The notes: generated from the sequence alone by a model not told the origin. Counted from the stretch's first letter, positions 8,151 through 17,459 are shown. The stretch: 64,000 nucleotides of DNA from Tropicimonas aquimaris (GCF_042676185.1 NZ_JBHTJT010000007.1:434001-498000), one strand, 5' to 3'. Numbers and translations: made by a program.

Positions 8151-8870
8151 ATGAGCGAAGCGCCTGAAAATGCTACGCCGCGCCCGGCGCGCACTGGAAC
8201 CTTGTCTGATCACGTGTACGAGAATATCGTCGCTGCGATCGCCGATGGAACCTATCCGCTCGGCAGCAAGCTACCCACCGAATATGCAATGTGTGACCAA
8301 TTCGGTGTCTCCCGGCCCGTGCTCCGTCAGGCGCTTCGGCAGCTGCGGGAGGACGATGTCATCCATTCTCGGCAGGGCTCGGGATCTTACGTCAAGCGGC
8401 GCCCTGACCATGCGATCTTGAGCTTCGCTCCCGTCGGGTCGATCGCCGACATCCAGAGGACGTTCGAATTTCGCGCCGCCGTCGAGGGCGAGGCCGCCTA
8501 TCTCGCTGCGGAGCGGCGCACCGCGAAGGACCTGGAGGCGATCCGCGCGGCGGTGGCCGAGCTCGACCGGTGCATCCGGGAGAACGAGCTGGGCGTGGAC
8601 GCCGACGAGGTGTTGCACTCTGCGATCTGCCAGGCCTCGGACAACCACTACTTTGTGGCCGCACGACAATCGATGCGGGAAAACATCCTGGCTGGCATGA
8701 ACCTCACCCGGAATCTCTCCCTCACCAAGACGCGCCAGCGGCTCGACCTCGTCCAGGCCGAGCATTACGCCATCCTCGACGCCATCGAACGTCAGGATTG
8801 CGAGGGCGCGCGCAAGGCCATGCGTGCGCATGTCGAGAACGCCAGGCGGCGGGTCTTCGAGGGCAGCTGA
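8151..8870 (+). CDS. GntR family regulator, FadR/FCD subfamily
   Basis: 239 residues from an ATG preceded by GAGGGGGA. The N-terminal winged helix reads GSKLPTEYAMCDQFGVSRPVLRQALRQL, the GntR DNA-binding signature. It is followed by the 'wing' GSGSYVKRR and an all-helical FCD effector domain from about residue 95. FCD regulators usually bind organic or sugar acids. It diverges from the TRAP operon and is the best candidate for its regulator. Confidence 0.88.
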   Translation: MSEAPENATPRPARTGTLSDHVYENIVAAIADGTYPLGSKLPTEYAMCDQFGVSRPVLRQALRQLREDDVIHSRQGSGSYVKRRPDHAILSFAPVGSIADIQRTFEFRAAVEGEAAYLAAERRTAKDLEAIRAAVAELDRCIRENELGVDADEVLHSAICQASDNHYFVAARQSMRENILAGMNLTRNLSLTKTRQRLDLVQAEHYAILDAIERQDCEGARKAMRAHVENARRRVFEGS

Positions 8871-9181
8871 GTCGCGCGCTTTGGGACAGGCGCGGGTCAG
8901 AATCGGCGTCAGACATGCAAGTTGAATTGTTAGAATTGGTGCGACACTTCGTGTCAGAAATGCCAGATGCCGAAATTTCGATCAGCCCTGCAGTAATGGC
9001 TATCATTATGAAAAACATTCGGTAATCTGTTTTTGGTTGTGACGATTGCCCTCCGCTGATGTGACCGGAGCGACAATCTAGCATGTCAGATTTGTAAAAT
9101 TTGTCTGGACATACTCCCCGTCTGAGATACTAGATCCCGTCAACGCCGCCACCGAAACTGGGGCGACGTTGGGAGGGAAGC
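8871..9181. promoter_or_regulatory. Promoter region of the second gntR / ABC importer operon
   Basis: A 311-base gap rich in A and T with no convincing gene; a short frame that continues through 9025 is unlikely to be real. It holds a small inverted repeat GACAC-TTC-GTGTC at 8943-8955, overlapping the decamer GGTGCGACAC shared with 7799-7808, and the imperfect palindrome at 9084-9111. Confidence 0.45.
9084..9111. promoter_or_regulatory. Imperfect palindrome, candidate GntR operator
   Basis: TGTCAGA at 9084-9090 faces TCTGGACA at 9104-9111 (one extra G), with ATTTGTAAAAT between them. The middle 11-mer is the exact reverse complement of the site at 8018-8028. It lies about 70 bases before the start of the second gntR gene, where an autoregulatory operator would be expected. 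Confidence 0.4.
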
Positions 9182-9964
9182 ATGGTGCAAATAGCGGTAG
9201 ATCGGCTGAGGACGGTTTCGGAACTCCTTCTTGGCATGCGCTTGTCTCCCGAAAAAAGTAAGGTTTCTCAGATTGTTGACGCCCTTCGTGCGCTGATCGT
9301 CGAAATCAAGCTGCTCCCAGGGCAGCAAATTTCCGAGCTCGAGGTGGCGGATGCTCTGGAGACGAGCAAGACGCCGGTGCGCGAGGCGCTGATACGTTTG
9401 GAAGACGCGGGACTTGTTAGAATTGTTCCCAAGAGCGGGACATATGTGACACCGATCCGAATCGACCGTTACGTCGAGGCCTGCTTCATCCGGGTGAATT
9501 TGGAGATCGGCGCTGTGCGCAGGGCTGCCAGGAAATCCCATACCTCCGACGGTGACTTCTGCCGCGAACTCGACGAGGGCATCGCGGAACAGGAAGAGGT
9601 GATCGCGCGCGACGATTACCGCCGTTTCTTCGAACTGGATGAAGCCTTTCATCGTGCGCTCTACCAGCTGGCCGGCGTTCCGGGGGTGTGGTGGACGGTC
9701 AAGGGCGTCCAGGCCGATGTCGACCGGGTGCGCCACCTCAAGACCCTGCGGAACATCCGCAAGGGCCCTCAGATCATCGAACAGCACCGCGCCATTCGGG
9801 ACGCGATCGCAGCCGGGTCTCCGGCCGACGCCGAGACGGCGCTGCTGGCCCATATCGGCGGACTCGGCACCGAGATCGAGACGCTCTCGCGCCAGCCGGG
9901 CCTGCTCGAACATATCGAAATTCTCAATGCTGCTGTGAAGCGGCCTCACCTGCTTCGTGCGTAG
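9182..9964 (+). CDS. GntR family regulator, FCD subfamily, of the oligouronate operon
   Basis: 260 residues with GGGAGGGAAGC just before the ATG. The winged helix has the motif ISELEVADALETSKTPVREALIRLEDAGLV, followed by GTYVTPIR and an FCD domain with conserved acidic and histidine residues (FFELDEAFHRALYQLAG) that usually bind a metal and a carboxylate ligand. It is the first gene of the importer operon, 32 bases before the ATPase gene, so it probably controls its own operon in response to an oligo- or mono-uronate. Confidence 0.88.
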   Translation: MVQIAVDRLRTVSELLLGMRLSPEKSKVSQIVDALRALIVEIKLLPGQQISELEVADALETSKTPVREALIRLEDAGLVRIVPKSGTYVTPIRIDRYVEACFIRVNLEIGAVRRAARKSHTSDGDFCRELDEGIAEQEEVIARDDYRRFFELDEAFHRALYQLAGVPGVWWTVKGVQADVDRVRHLKTLRNIRKGPQIIEQHRAIRDAIAAGSPADAETALLAHIGGLGTEIETLSRQPGLLEHIEILNAAVKRPHLLRA

Positions 9965-9996
9965 CGCGAGCAAAGAACTCCAGATCGGGAGGAATG

Positions 9997-11097
9997 ATGT
10001 CCGGCGTGTTTCTTGAAGGGATCGTGAAGCGATACGGATCGCTTTCTGTGGTTCATGGGATCGATCTCGAGATCAAGCCTCGGGAATTCGTTGTCCTCGT
10101 CGGGCCTTCGGGCTGCGGCAAATCCACGACGCTGCGTATGATCGCGGGTCTGGAAGAAATCTCCGACGGCACGCTTCGCATCGGCGACCGTGTGATGAAC
10201 AGGGTCGCGCCGAAGGACCGTGACGTGGCGATGGTGTTCCAGAACTACGCGCTCTATCCGCACCTCAACGTGGCCGACAACATGGCCTTCGGTCTGCGGA
10301 TCCGGAAGACGCCGAAAGACGAGATCGCCAAGTCGATCGAAGAAGTCGCCCAGATCCTCGGTCTGACCGATTATCTCGAGCGTCGTCCGGCCGACCTCTC
10401 CGGTGGTCAACGCCAGCGTGTCGCCATGGGCCGCGCCATCGTTCGCCATCCGGACGTTTTCCTGTTCGACGAACCGCTCTCGAACCTCGACGCGAAGCTG
10501 CGGACCCAGATGCGCGCAGAGATCAAGCGCCTGCACAAGCGTCTGGGCGTTACCTCGATCTACGTGACCCACGACCAGGTGGAAGCCATGACGCTCGCCG
10601 ACCGGATCGTCGTGATGGCCGATGGCCGGATCGAGCAGATCGGCACGCCGATGGACCTGTTCAACAACCCGATCAATACCTTCGTTGCCGGCTTCATCGG
10701 CTCGCCGCCGATGAACCAGTTCCCCGGCGTGATCGAGGAAGCCCAGGGTGGGGGGCTGGTCGTGCGGGCCACTAACGGTACGATCATCCCGCTCGAGTCG
10801 CTTGAAGCATTCAGCGGTTCCGCCGGGCGCGAGGTTGTCGTGGGCATCCGCCCCGAGCACGTTCACCTCGGGGCCGAGGACGGCACGAGCGCAATCCCGA
10901 TCGAGCTGGACCTGATCGAGACGCTTGGCTCCGAAGCGCTGCTGCACACCCATGTCGGCAACGAGACCTTCGTCGCCAAGGTCGAGACCCACGGTGAAAT
11001 CGGCCACCTGCACGGTGTCAATGCGCTGCACGTCAAGCCGGAGAGGGTCAAGCTCTTCGACCGTGAAACCGGCCGCGCCATTGGCCGGGCAGCCTGA
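9997..11097 (+). CDS. algS: Carbohydrate ABC importer ATPase, AlgS/UgpC type
   Basis: 366 residues. Walker A GPSGCGKS at 36-43, Q-loop FQNYALYPHLNV, signature LSGGQRQR, Walker B VFLFDEP and the H-loop THDQ are present. A C-terminal TOBE/MalK-like domain follows (about 240-366). It powers import through the two permeases that follow. An ATG at 9994 is also possible, but the GGGAGG site is better spaced for 9997. The symbol rests on operon context: the same set (ATPase, LplB- and LplC-like permeases, a roughly 515-residue binding protein, PL15 lyase) forms alginate oligosaccharide importers in Sphingomonas and Agrobacterium. Confidence 0.85.
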   Translation: MSGVFLEGIVKRYGSLSVVHGIDLEIKPREFVVLVGPSGCGKSTTLRMIAGLEEISDGTLRIGDRVMNRVAPKDRDVAMVFQNYALYPHLNVADNMAFGLRIRKTPKDEIAKSIEEVAQILGLTDYLERRPADLSGGQRQRVAMGRAIVRHPDVFLFDEPLSNLDAKLRTQMRAEIKRLHKRLGVTSIYVTHDQVEAMTLADRIVVMADGRIEQIGTPMDLFNNPINTFVAGFIGSPPMNQFPGVIEEAQGGGLVVRATNGTIIPLESLEAFSGSAGREVVVGIRPEHVHLGAEDGTSAIPIELDLIETLGSEALLHTHVGNETFVAKVETHGEIGHLHGVNALHVKPERVKLFDRETGRAIGRAA

Positions 11098-11111
11098 GGC
11101 GGGGGAGAGTC

Positions 11112-12113
11112 ATGGCCAACATCAGCAATTCATCATCTGACAGGAGCGACGGCGCCATTGCCGGCCGCACCCCGTCAGGAGGGCAGGAAAGTGCCTTCGC
11201 CAAACGTCTGGACCGGATCCAGATGCACCTTCGGCGGGAGTGGCAGGTCTACCTGATGCTCGCCCCGACGATCATCTGGTTCCTGCTGTTCCTGTATCGC
11301 CCGATGTACGGGCTGCAGATCGCCTTCAAGGACTACTCCGTGTTCCTCGGCTTCGAGGGCAGCCCCTGGGTCGGGTTCGAACACTTCCAGACCCTGTTCC
11401 AGAGCGACCAGTTCCTGCGCGCCCTGAAGAACACGGTGATCATCTCGTCCTTGACCCTGGTCTTCGGCTTCCCGATGCCGATCATCCTGGCGCTGATGTT
11501 CAACGAGATCCTGAACGAGACCTTCAAGCGGACGGCCCAGACCATCGTCTACCTGCCGCACTTCATCTCTTCGGTGATCATCGCGGGTATCATCATCACG
11601 GCGTTCTCGCCCTCTGCGGGTATCGTGAACACCGTCATCGGATGGTTTGGAGTGGAACCGATCTACTTCCTGACGAAACCGGAATGGTTCAGGCCGATCT
11701 TCATCGGTGCGGGCATCTGGCAGGAAGCGGGCTTCCAGTCGATCGTCTTCCTCGCGGCCATCGCGGGCGTGAATCCCTCGCTCTACGAATCCGCCGTGGT
11801 CGACGGTGCAAACCGCTGGCAGATGATGTGGAAGATCACCATCCCCTGCATCATGCCGACGATCATCATCATGCTGATCATCCGTATCGGCAACCTGCTG
11901 GAAGTTGGCTTCGAGATGATCATCCTTCTCTACCAGCCGGCCACCTACCAGACGGCGGACGTGATCAACACCTTCATCTACCGTCAGGGCCTCATCGGCG
12001 GACAATACGACCTCGCCGCAGCGGCCGGTCTGTTCAACGCCGTGGTCGCCTTCACCCTGGTGATGACCGCGAACACGATCTCCAAACGCGTCTCCAAGAC
12101 GTCGCTGTGGTGA
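11112..12113 (+). CDS. algM1: ABC importer permease, AlgM1/LplB type
   Basis: 333 residues. A cytoplasmic N-terminal tail of about 45 residues is followed by six membrane helices. The coupling EAA loop reads YESAVVDGANRWQMMWKITIP, which docks on the ATPase. The hallmark MYGLQIAFKDYSVFLGF near residues 65-80 is typical of LplB permeases. It starts 14 bases after the ATPase gene. It forms half of the channel with the next gene. Confidence 0.85.
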   Translation: MANISNSSSDRSDGAIAGRTPSGGQESAFAKRLDRIQMHLRREWQVYLMLAPTIIWFLLFLYRPMYGLQIAFKDYSVFLGFEGSPWVGFEHFQTLFQSDQFLRALKNTVIISSLTLVFGFPMPIILALMFNEILNETFKRTAQTIVYLPHFISSVIIAGIIITAFSPSAGIVNTVIGWFGVEPIYFLTKPEWFRPIFIGAGIWQEAGFQSIVFLAAIAGVNPSLYESAVVDGANRWQMMWKITIPCIMPTIIIMLIIRIGNLLEVGFEMIILLYQPATYQTADVINTFIYRQGLIGGQYDLAAAAGLFNAVVAFTLVMTANTISKRVSKTSLW

Positions 12114-12123
12114 GGCAAGTCCG

Positions 12124-13005
12124 ATGAAAAACATGAACCTCTACTCGCGCGGCGACAAGATCTTCGTCTTCGCCAACATGGTGCTGATCGCGCTGTTCAC
12201 GATCGCCGCGCTGTACCCCTTCATCTACATCGCCGCGCTGTCCTTCAGCTCGGGATTTGCAGCCGCCGCCGGCAAGGTCGTGCTCACGCCGATCGAGTTG
12301 ACGATGGCCGCCTACGAGAGGGTGATGTCGGAGCCCGCGTTCTGGAACTCCTACAAGAACACCTTCATCTACACCTTCGGCGGCACGCTGACTTCGCTGC
12401 TGATCGTGATCCCGGGCGCCTATGCCCTGTCGCGGCCGCAGCTCTGGGGGCGTCGCTTCTGGAACCTGCTGGTGGCGTTCACGATGTGGTTCCACGCCGG
12501 CATGATCCCGTTCTTCCTGAACATGCGGGACCTGGGCCTGCTGGACAGCTACTTCGGCATCATCATCGGTTTCGCGGTCAACGCCTTCAACATCATCCTG
12601 CTCCGGAACTTCTTCGAGAGCATTCCCGCTTCCTTCGAAGAAGCGGCCCGGATGGACGGCGCCAACGAATGGCAGGTGCTCTGGAAGGTCTTCGTTCCGC
12701 TCTCGAAGCCGGCCATCGCCACGATCACGCTCTTCTGCATCGTGGCGCGCTGGAACGGCTTCTTCTGGGCGATGGTGCTGCTGACCGACGAGGGCAAGAT
12801 CCCGCTTCAGGTCTACCTGCGCCACACGATCGCGGAACTCAGCGACGACGAGGAATTCTCGTCGACCCTGCTCTCCGCACCCTACTCGGTGGAGACGGTC
12901 ACGGCGGCGATCATCGTCTGTTCGATCATCCCCGTCCTGCTCATCTACCCCTGGGTTCAGAAGTACTTCAACAAGGGCATTCTGCTCGGAGGTGTGAAGG
13001 AATGA
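12124..13005 (+). CDS. algM2: ABC importer permease, AlgM2/LplC type
   Basis: 293 residues with six membrane helices and the EAA loop EEAARMDGANEWQVLWKVFVP. Ends VQKYFNKGILLGGVKE, the standard end of LplC/YtcP permeases. It starts ten bases after the first permease. In this family the two permeases form the heterodimeric pore for large oligosaccharides. Confidence 0.85.
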   Translation: MKNMNLYSRGDKIFVFANMVLIALFTIAALYPFIYIAALSFSSGFAAAAGKVVLTPIELTMAAYERVMSEPAFWNSYKNTFIYTFGGTLTSLLIVIPGAYALSRPQLWGRRFWNLLVAFTMWFHAGMIPFFLNMRDLGLLDSYFGIIIGFAVNAFNIILLRNFFESIPASFEEAARMDGANEWQVLWKVFVPLSKPAIATITLFCIVARWNGFFWAMVLLTDEGKIPLQVYLRHTIAELSDDEEFSSTLLSAPYSVETVTAAIIVCSIIPVLLIYPWVQKYFNKGILLGGVKE

Positions 13006-13037
13006 ATACGTCAATTATCGCATACAGGGAGGTATCC

Positions 13038-14594
13038 ATGCGAATTCTGACACTCACTGCTGCCGCACTGGCGACAACGGCAATGACCGGCGTCACCCCG
13101 GCTCTCGCCAACGATGATCTCAAGATCGTCGACGAGCCGCTGGAACTGACGGTCCACATCCACCATGTCCGCTCCACGGCATATGACGAAAACTGGCCGG
13201 TGGAGAAGGTGGCCCAGGAGCTTACCAACGTCTATCTCAAGAACGCCACCGTCGGGTCCAACACCACCAACAGCGAGGAGGCCATGAACCTCCTTCTGGC
13301 CACCGGCAAGCTGCCCGACATCATCGGCAGCGCCCGGATCAAGGAATCTGTCGACCAGTACGGTCCGCAGGGCGCCTTCCTGCCGCTCAACGATCTGATC
13401 GAAGAGCATGCGCCACACATCAAGGCGTTCTTCGACGAGAACCCGGACCTGCTGAAGGCCGCGTCCTCCTCGGATGGCAACCTCTACTACATTCCGTATC
13501 TGCCGGACGGCAAATACGGCCGTGGATACTTCATCCGCTACGACTGGCTGGAGGCGCTCGGGCTGGAAGTGCCGAACAACGTCGACGAGCTCTACGAAGT
13601 TCTGACCGCGTTCCGGACCCAGGACCCGAACGGCAACGGTATCCAGGACGAGATCCCCTATTTCGCCCGTCAGTGGGAAGAACTGCCCCGTCTGGTGACG
13701 CTCTGGGGCGGCAGGTCGTCGGGATCCGACACCTACCACGACTTCTACGTCGAGGATGGCAAGATCCAGTATCCCTACATGGGAGAGGGCTACAAGGAAG
13801 GCATCAAGAACCTCGCCAAGTGGTACAAGGAAGGCCTGATCGACCCCGAAGTCTTCACCCGCGGCTCTTCGGCGCGTGAATACCTGCTGTCCGAGAACCT
13901 CGGTGGCATGACGCACGACTGGTTCGCCTCCACCGCCGGCTACAACGACTCGCTCCAGGACAAGATCCCCGGCTTCGAGTTCAAGGCGATGATTCCGCCG
14001 GAGAACGTCAACGGCGATCGCATCGAGGAGCACCGCCGGATTCTCGTGAAACCGGACGGCTGGGCCATCGGTGGCACCAACAAGCACCCGGTCGAGACCA
14101 TCAAGTATTTCGACTTCTTCTTCTCGCCCGAAGGCCGCCGGCTGGTGAACTTCGGTGTCGAGGGTGAGCAATACACCATGGTCGACGGCAAGCCGCAGTT
14201 CACGGAGGAATTCCTGACCAACGGTCGTCCCGTCAACTCGCAGCTATACGAGATCGGCGCGCAGCTTCAGGCTCGCGGCTACTACCAGGACTACGAGTAC
14301 GAGAAGCAGTGGTCGAACAAGTACGCTCTGGAGGGCATCGAGCTCTATGAACAGGGCGACTACCTGATCCCCGACTTCCTTGGCGTGGCGATGAACGCCG
14401 ACGAGCAGCGGGTCTTCGACAAGTACTTCAGCCAGGCCCGGACCTACATGCTCGAGAAGCAGCAGGCCTGGATTCTCGGTGCCGCCGACGTGGAAGAAGA
14501 GTGGGATGCCTACATGTCCCAGCTCGACCGCATGGGCATGAATGAAGTGCTCGAAGTCATGCAGTCCGCCTACGACCGTCAGTACGGCGGCTGA
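13038..14594 (+). CDS. algQ: Extracellular oligosaccharide-binding protein, AlgQ/LplA type
   Basis: 518 residues. A Sec signal peptide (cut near TPALA-NDD) without a lipobox cysteine is followed by a large binding-protein fold, close in size to the alginate-binding AlgQ1/Q2 proteins. The region DPNGNGIQDEIPY (around residue 190) is the calcium-binding loop seen in this family. An ATG at 13002 overlapping the permease stop is possible, but the ATG at 13038 follows GGGAGG with proper spacing. It captures the oligosaccharide in the periplasm for the permeases. Confidence 0.85.
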   Translation: MRILTLTAAALATTAMTGVTPALANDDLKIVDEPLELTVHIHHVRSTAYDENWPVEKVAQELTNVYLKNATVGSNTTNSEEAMNLLLATGKLPDIIGSARIKESVDQYGPQGAFLPLNDLIEEHAPHIKAFFDENPDLLKAASSSDGNLYYIPYLPDGKYGRGYFIRYDWLEALGLEVPNNVDELYEVLTAFRTQDPNGNGIQDEIPYFARQWEELPRLVTLWGGRSSGSDTYHDFYVEDGKIQYPYMGEGYKEGIKNLAKWYKEGLIDPEVFTRGSSAREYLLSENLGGMTHDWFASTAGYNDSLQDKIPGFEFKAMIPPENVNGDRIEEHRRILVKPDGWAIGGTNKHPVETIKYFDFFFSPEGRRLVNFGVEGEQYTMVDGKPQFTEEFLTNGRPVNSQLYEIGAQLQARGYYQDYEYEKQWSNKYALEGIELYEQGDYLIPDFLGVAMNADEQRVFDKYFSQARTYMLEKQQAWILGAADVEEEWDAYMSQLDRMGMNEVLEVMQSAYDRQYGG

Positions 14595-14609
14595 CCTGAT
14601 ACCTCCCGG

Positions 14610-14640
14610 CGCCGTCCGTCCGATCCCCGGGCGGGCGGCG
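14610..14640 (+). terminator. Hairpin between binding-protein and lyase genes
   Basis: A 12-bp stem (14610-14621 with 14629-14640, two G-U pairs) with a 7-base loop starts 15 bases after the binding-protein stop. No T-run follows. It probably stabilises the upstream message or partly stops transcription, as in the two TRAP operons. Confidence 0.5.
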
Positions 14641-14724
14641 TCCCCAAGGCCGGCTCCGCCCGATACTCCGTGTCCCGGGCGGCGCCACATATCCGAAACA
14701 CCCGATATTCAAGGACGCCCGTCG

Positions 14725-17058
14725 ATGCCTTCGACCGCCACAAAAGACGCCACCGCCTATCTTGATGAACCCAAGGCCGGTCGGCTGAACATCCAGTATG
14801 CGCCGTCCGGAGGTCAGGCGGTTGTCGAGAACCCGCCGCGCTTCATGTGGCTGCCCGTGGTCGAGGAGGGCGCCCGCTATGTCCTGCGCGTGTCGCAGGA
14901 CCCGTCTTTCCCGAAGAAGGCCACGCAGTATTTCACCGATATTCCGCTGAACTTCCTGACCCCCGACGTCGTGTTCGAGCCGGGCGCCTACCATTGGGGC
15001 TATGCCGAGTGGGATGCCGAATCCAAGGCTCCGTCGACCGTCTGGAGTTCCACCCGCAGTTTCGTGATCCCCGAGGGCCTGCCGCAGGTTCCGCTCGTCA
15101 AGCGTGACGGCCGCTACGCCAAGGCCGACATGGCGCATCCGCGCCTCTGGCTCGGTCCTAAGGAACTTGAAGAATTCAAGAAGGCCGTCGCCAAGGACCC
15201 GGACAAGTGCACCTGGTCGACCTTCTACGAAAAGAGTGTCACTCCCTGGATCAACCGGCCGATCACCGAGGAGATCGCGCCCTATCCGAACAACCAGCGG
15301 ACCCCGCCGGTCTGGCGCCAGGGCTATATCGACTGCCAGGAAGTAATGTACGCCATCCGCCATCTCGCCGTTGCCGGCAAGGTTCTGGACGATCAGGCTC
15401 TGCTGGATCGCGCCAAGGAATGGCTCCTGTCCGTTGCCGAGTGGGATCCGAAGGGCACCACCTCGCGCTCCTACACAGATGAATGGGCCTATCGCATCGC
15501 CGATGCGCTCGCCTGGGGCTACGACTGGCTTTATGACCAGATGACCCAGGAGGAGCGCGACAAGGTGCGCGCCTCGTTGCTGGAGCGCACCCGCGACGTC
15601 GCCGAGCACGCGATCAAGCACGCCAACATCCACCTTTTCCCCTATGACAGCCACGCGGTTCGCTCGGTCTACGCGGTGCTCATCCCCTGCTGCATCGCCA
15701 TGCTGGGCGAGGAGGAAGAGGCGCGGGAATGGCTCGACTACTGCATCGAGTTCCTGTTCACCGTCTATTCGCCCTGGGGCGACACCGATGGCGGCTGGGC
15801 CGAGGGGCCGCATTACTGGATGACCGCCATGGCCTACCTGGTGGATGGCGCCAACTACCTGAAGAACTTCACCGGCATCGATCTCTACAAGCGACCGTTC
15901 TTCCAGAAGACAGGGGACTTCCCGCTCTACACCAAGCCGCCGACCACGCGCCGCGGCACCTTCGGCGACGACTCCACCATGGGCGATCTGGTCTGCCTCA
16001 AGGTCGGCTACAACCTGCGCCAATACGCGGGCGTCACCGGCAACGGCGCCTACCAGTGGTACTACGACGAGCTGAAGCGGAACGACCCGGGCACCGAGGG
16101 CATGTTCTACAACTACGGCTGGTGGGACCTGAACTTCGACGAGATGTGCTACCGTCACGATTACCCGATCGTACAGGCCGAGCCGCCGGCGGACGATCAG
16201 CGCCTGCGCTGGTTCAAGGGCATCGGCTGGGCCGCGATCCAGCATAGGATGGGCAACCCCGACGAGCATATCAGCTTCGTCTTCAAGTCCTCTCCCTGGG
16301 GCTCGATCAGCCACAGCCACGGCGACCAGAACGCCTTCTGCATGTCGGCCTTCGGCGAAGACCTGATGGTCAACTCGGGCTACTACATCGGTTTCAACAC
16401 CTCGATGCACCGTCAGTGGCGACGCCAGACGAAGTCGAAATGCGCCATCCTGATCAACGGCAAGGGCCAGTACGCCGACCGCGACAAGATCCTGTCGATG
16501 CGTGCCACCGGCAAGGTCGAACTGGCCGAGCAGCGCGAAGACCACATCTACATACGCGGCGATGCGACCGAGGCCTACAAGGTGCTGAGCCCGGAAGTCA
16601 CGATGGTTCGGCGCGAGGCCTATTTCGTGCATGACAGCTACTTCGTCATCGTCGACAGCATCGACGCCGAGGAACCGGTCAGCATCGACTGGCTCGCCCA
16701 TGCAAACGGCCCCTTCGATGTCGGCTCCGACAGCTATCGCTACACCGGCGAGAAGGCGGGGTATTATGGCAAGTTCGTCTTCTCCGAAGGCGGGATGCCG
16801 AGCATCAAGCAGGTCGAGGGTTACGATGATGTCGACCCGGCCGAATACGAGGGCAAGCCGATCGGCTCGCGGATCGTCGCGACCTTCCCCAAGGCCAAGC
16901 GGCACCGGATCGCCACCCTGCTCGTGCCCTATCCAAAGGCCGCGCCGCGCCGGGTGTTCAACTTCATCGACGACCAGGGCTATGACGCTGACCTCTACTT
17001 CACCGATGCCGAGGAGCGCAGCTTCAAGGTCGTCGTGCAGAAGCTGATGAAAGCCTGA
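14725..17058 (+). CDS. PL15-type exolytic oligo-alginate lyase (heparinase II/III fold)
   Basis: 777 residues, almost the same length as the characterised Agrobacterium exolyase Atu3025 (776). An N-terminal DUF4962/fibronectin-like part (about 20-120) is followed by an alpha/alpha toroid and a C-terminal beta-sandwich of the heparinase II/III type. The residues recalled as catalytic in Atu3025 (His311, Tyr365, His531) line up with H310 (YDSHAV), Y364 (EGPHYW) and the SHSHGDQ motif at 529-535 (H530). There is no signal peptide, so it acts in the cytoplasm on imported oligosaccharides, releasing unsaturated uronate monomers. Other uronans such as glucuronan cannot be excluded. It lies between importer and KdgF. 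Confidence 0.83.
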   Translation: MPSTATKDATAYLDEPKAGRLNIQYAPSGGQAVVENPPRFMWLPVVEEGARYVLRVSQDPSFPKKATQYFTDIPLNFLTPDVVFEPGAYHWGYAEWDAESKAPSTVWSSTRSFVIPEGLPQVPLVKRDGRYAKADMAHPRLWLGPKELEEFKKAVAKDPDKCTWSTFYEKSVTPWINRPITEEIAPYPNNQRTPPVWRQGYIDCQEVMYAIRHLAVAGKVLDDQALLDRAKEWLLSVAEWDPKGTTSRSYTDEWAYRIADALAWGYDWLYDQMTQEERDKVRASLLERTRDVAEHAIKHANIHLFPYDSHAVRSVYAVLIPCCIAMLGEEEEAREWLDYCIEFLFTVYSPWGDTDGGWAEGPHYWMTAMAYLVDGANYLKNFTGIDLYKRPFFQKTGDFPLYTKPPTTRRGTFGDDSTMGDLVCLKVGYNLRQYAGVTGNGAYQWYYDELKRNDPGTEGMFYNYGWWDLNFDEMCYRHDYPIVQAEPPADDQRLRWFKGIGWAAIQHRMGNPDEHISFVFKSSPWGSISHSHGDQNAFCMSAFGEDLMVNSGYYIGFNTSMHRQWRRQTKSKCAILINGKGQYADRDKILSMRATGKVELAEQREDHIYIRGDATEAYKVLSPEVTMVRREAYFVHDSYFVIVDSIDAEEPVSIDWLAHANGPFDVGSDSYRYTGEKAGYYGKFVFSEGGMPSIKQVEGYDDVDPAEYEGKPIGSRIVATFPKAKRHRIATLLVPYPKAAPRRVFNFIDDQGYDADLYFTDAEERSFKVVVQKLMKA

Positions 17059-17123
17059 CCTTCGATTGCCGGCGCCCTCGCGCGTCGGCAGATCCTTCCC
17101 CCAATTGACCACGGAGAACACCG

Positions 17124-17459
17124 ATGGACGTAACCAACTTCTGCTACGGCAAGGACCACGAACTCGAAGACCTTGGTGGCGGCATCAAGCGTCGCATGGC
17201 GATTTTCGCCGACAACGCAATGGTCGTCGAAGTGCATTTCGAGAAGGGCGCCGTGGCCGCACTGCACAGCCACCCGCACGAGCAGATCTCCTACGTTCTC
17301 TCCGGCGTGTTCGAGTTCGAGATCGGAGACCAGAAGAAGGTCGTCCGTGCCGGCGACAGCACCTACAAGCAGCCCAACATGGTGCATGGCGCGACTTGCC
17401 TCGAAGAGGGCGTGCTGCTCGACTTCTTCACGCCGCACCGCGAAGACTTCGTAAAATAG
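17124..17459 (+). CDS. kdgF: KdgF-type cupin, unsaturated uronate ring-opening
   Basis: 111 residues, the usual KdgF size. A single cupin barrel carries metal ligands in HSHPHEQISYVLSG and a later histidine (NMVHGA). KdgF converts the cyclic 4,5-unsaturated uronate released by lyases into the linear ketouronate. It closes the importer-lyase operon, 65 bases after the lyase, which is strong contextual support. The enzymes for the next steps (DEH reductase, KDG kinase, aldolase) are not in this window. Confidence 0.87.
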   Translation: MDVTNFCYGKDHELEDLGGGIKRRMAIFADNAMVVEVHFEKGAVAALHSHPHEQISYVLSGVFEFEIGDQKKVVRAGDSTYKQPNMVHGATCLEEGVLLDFFTPHREDFVK

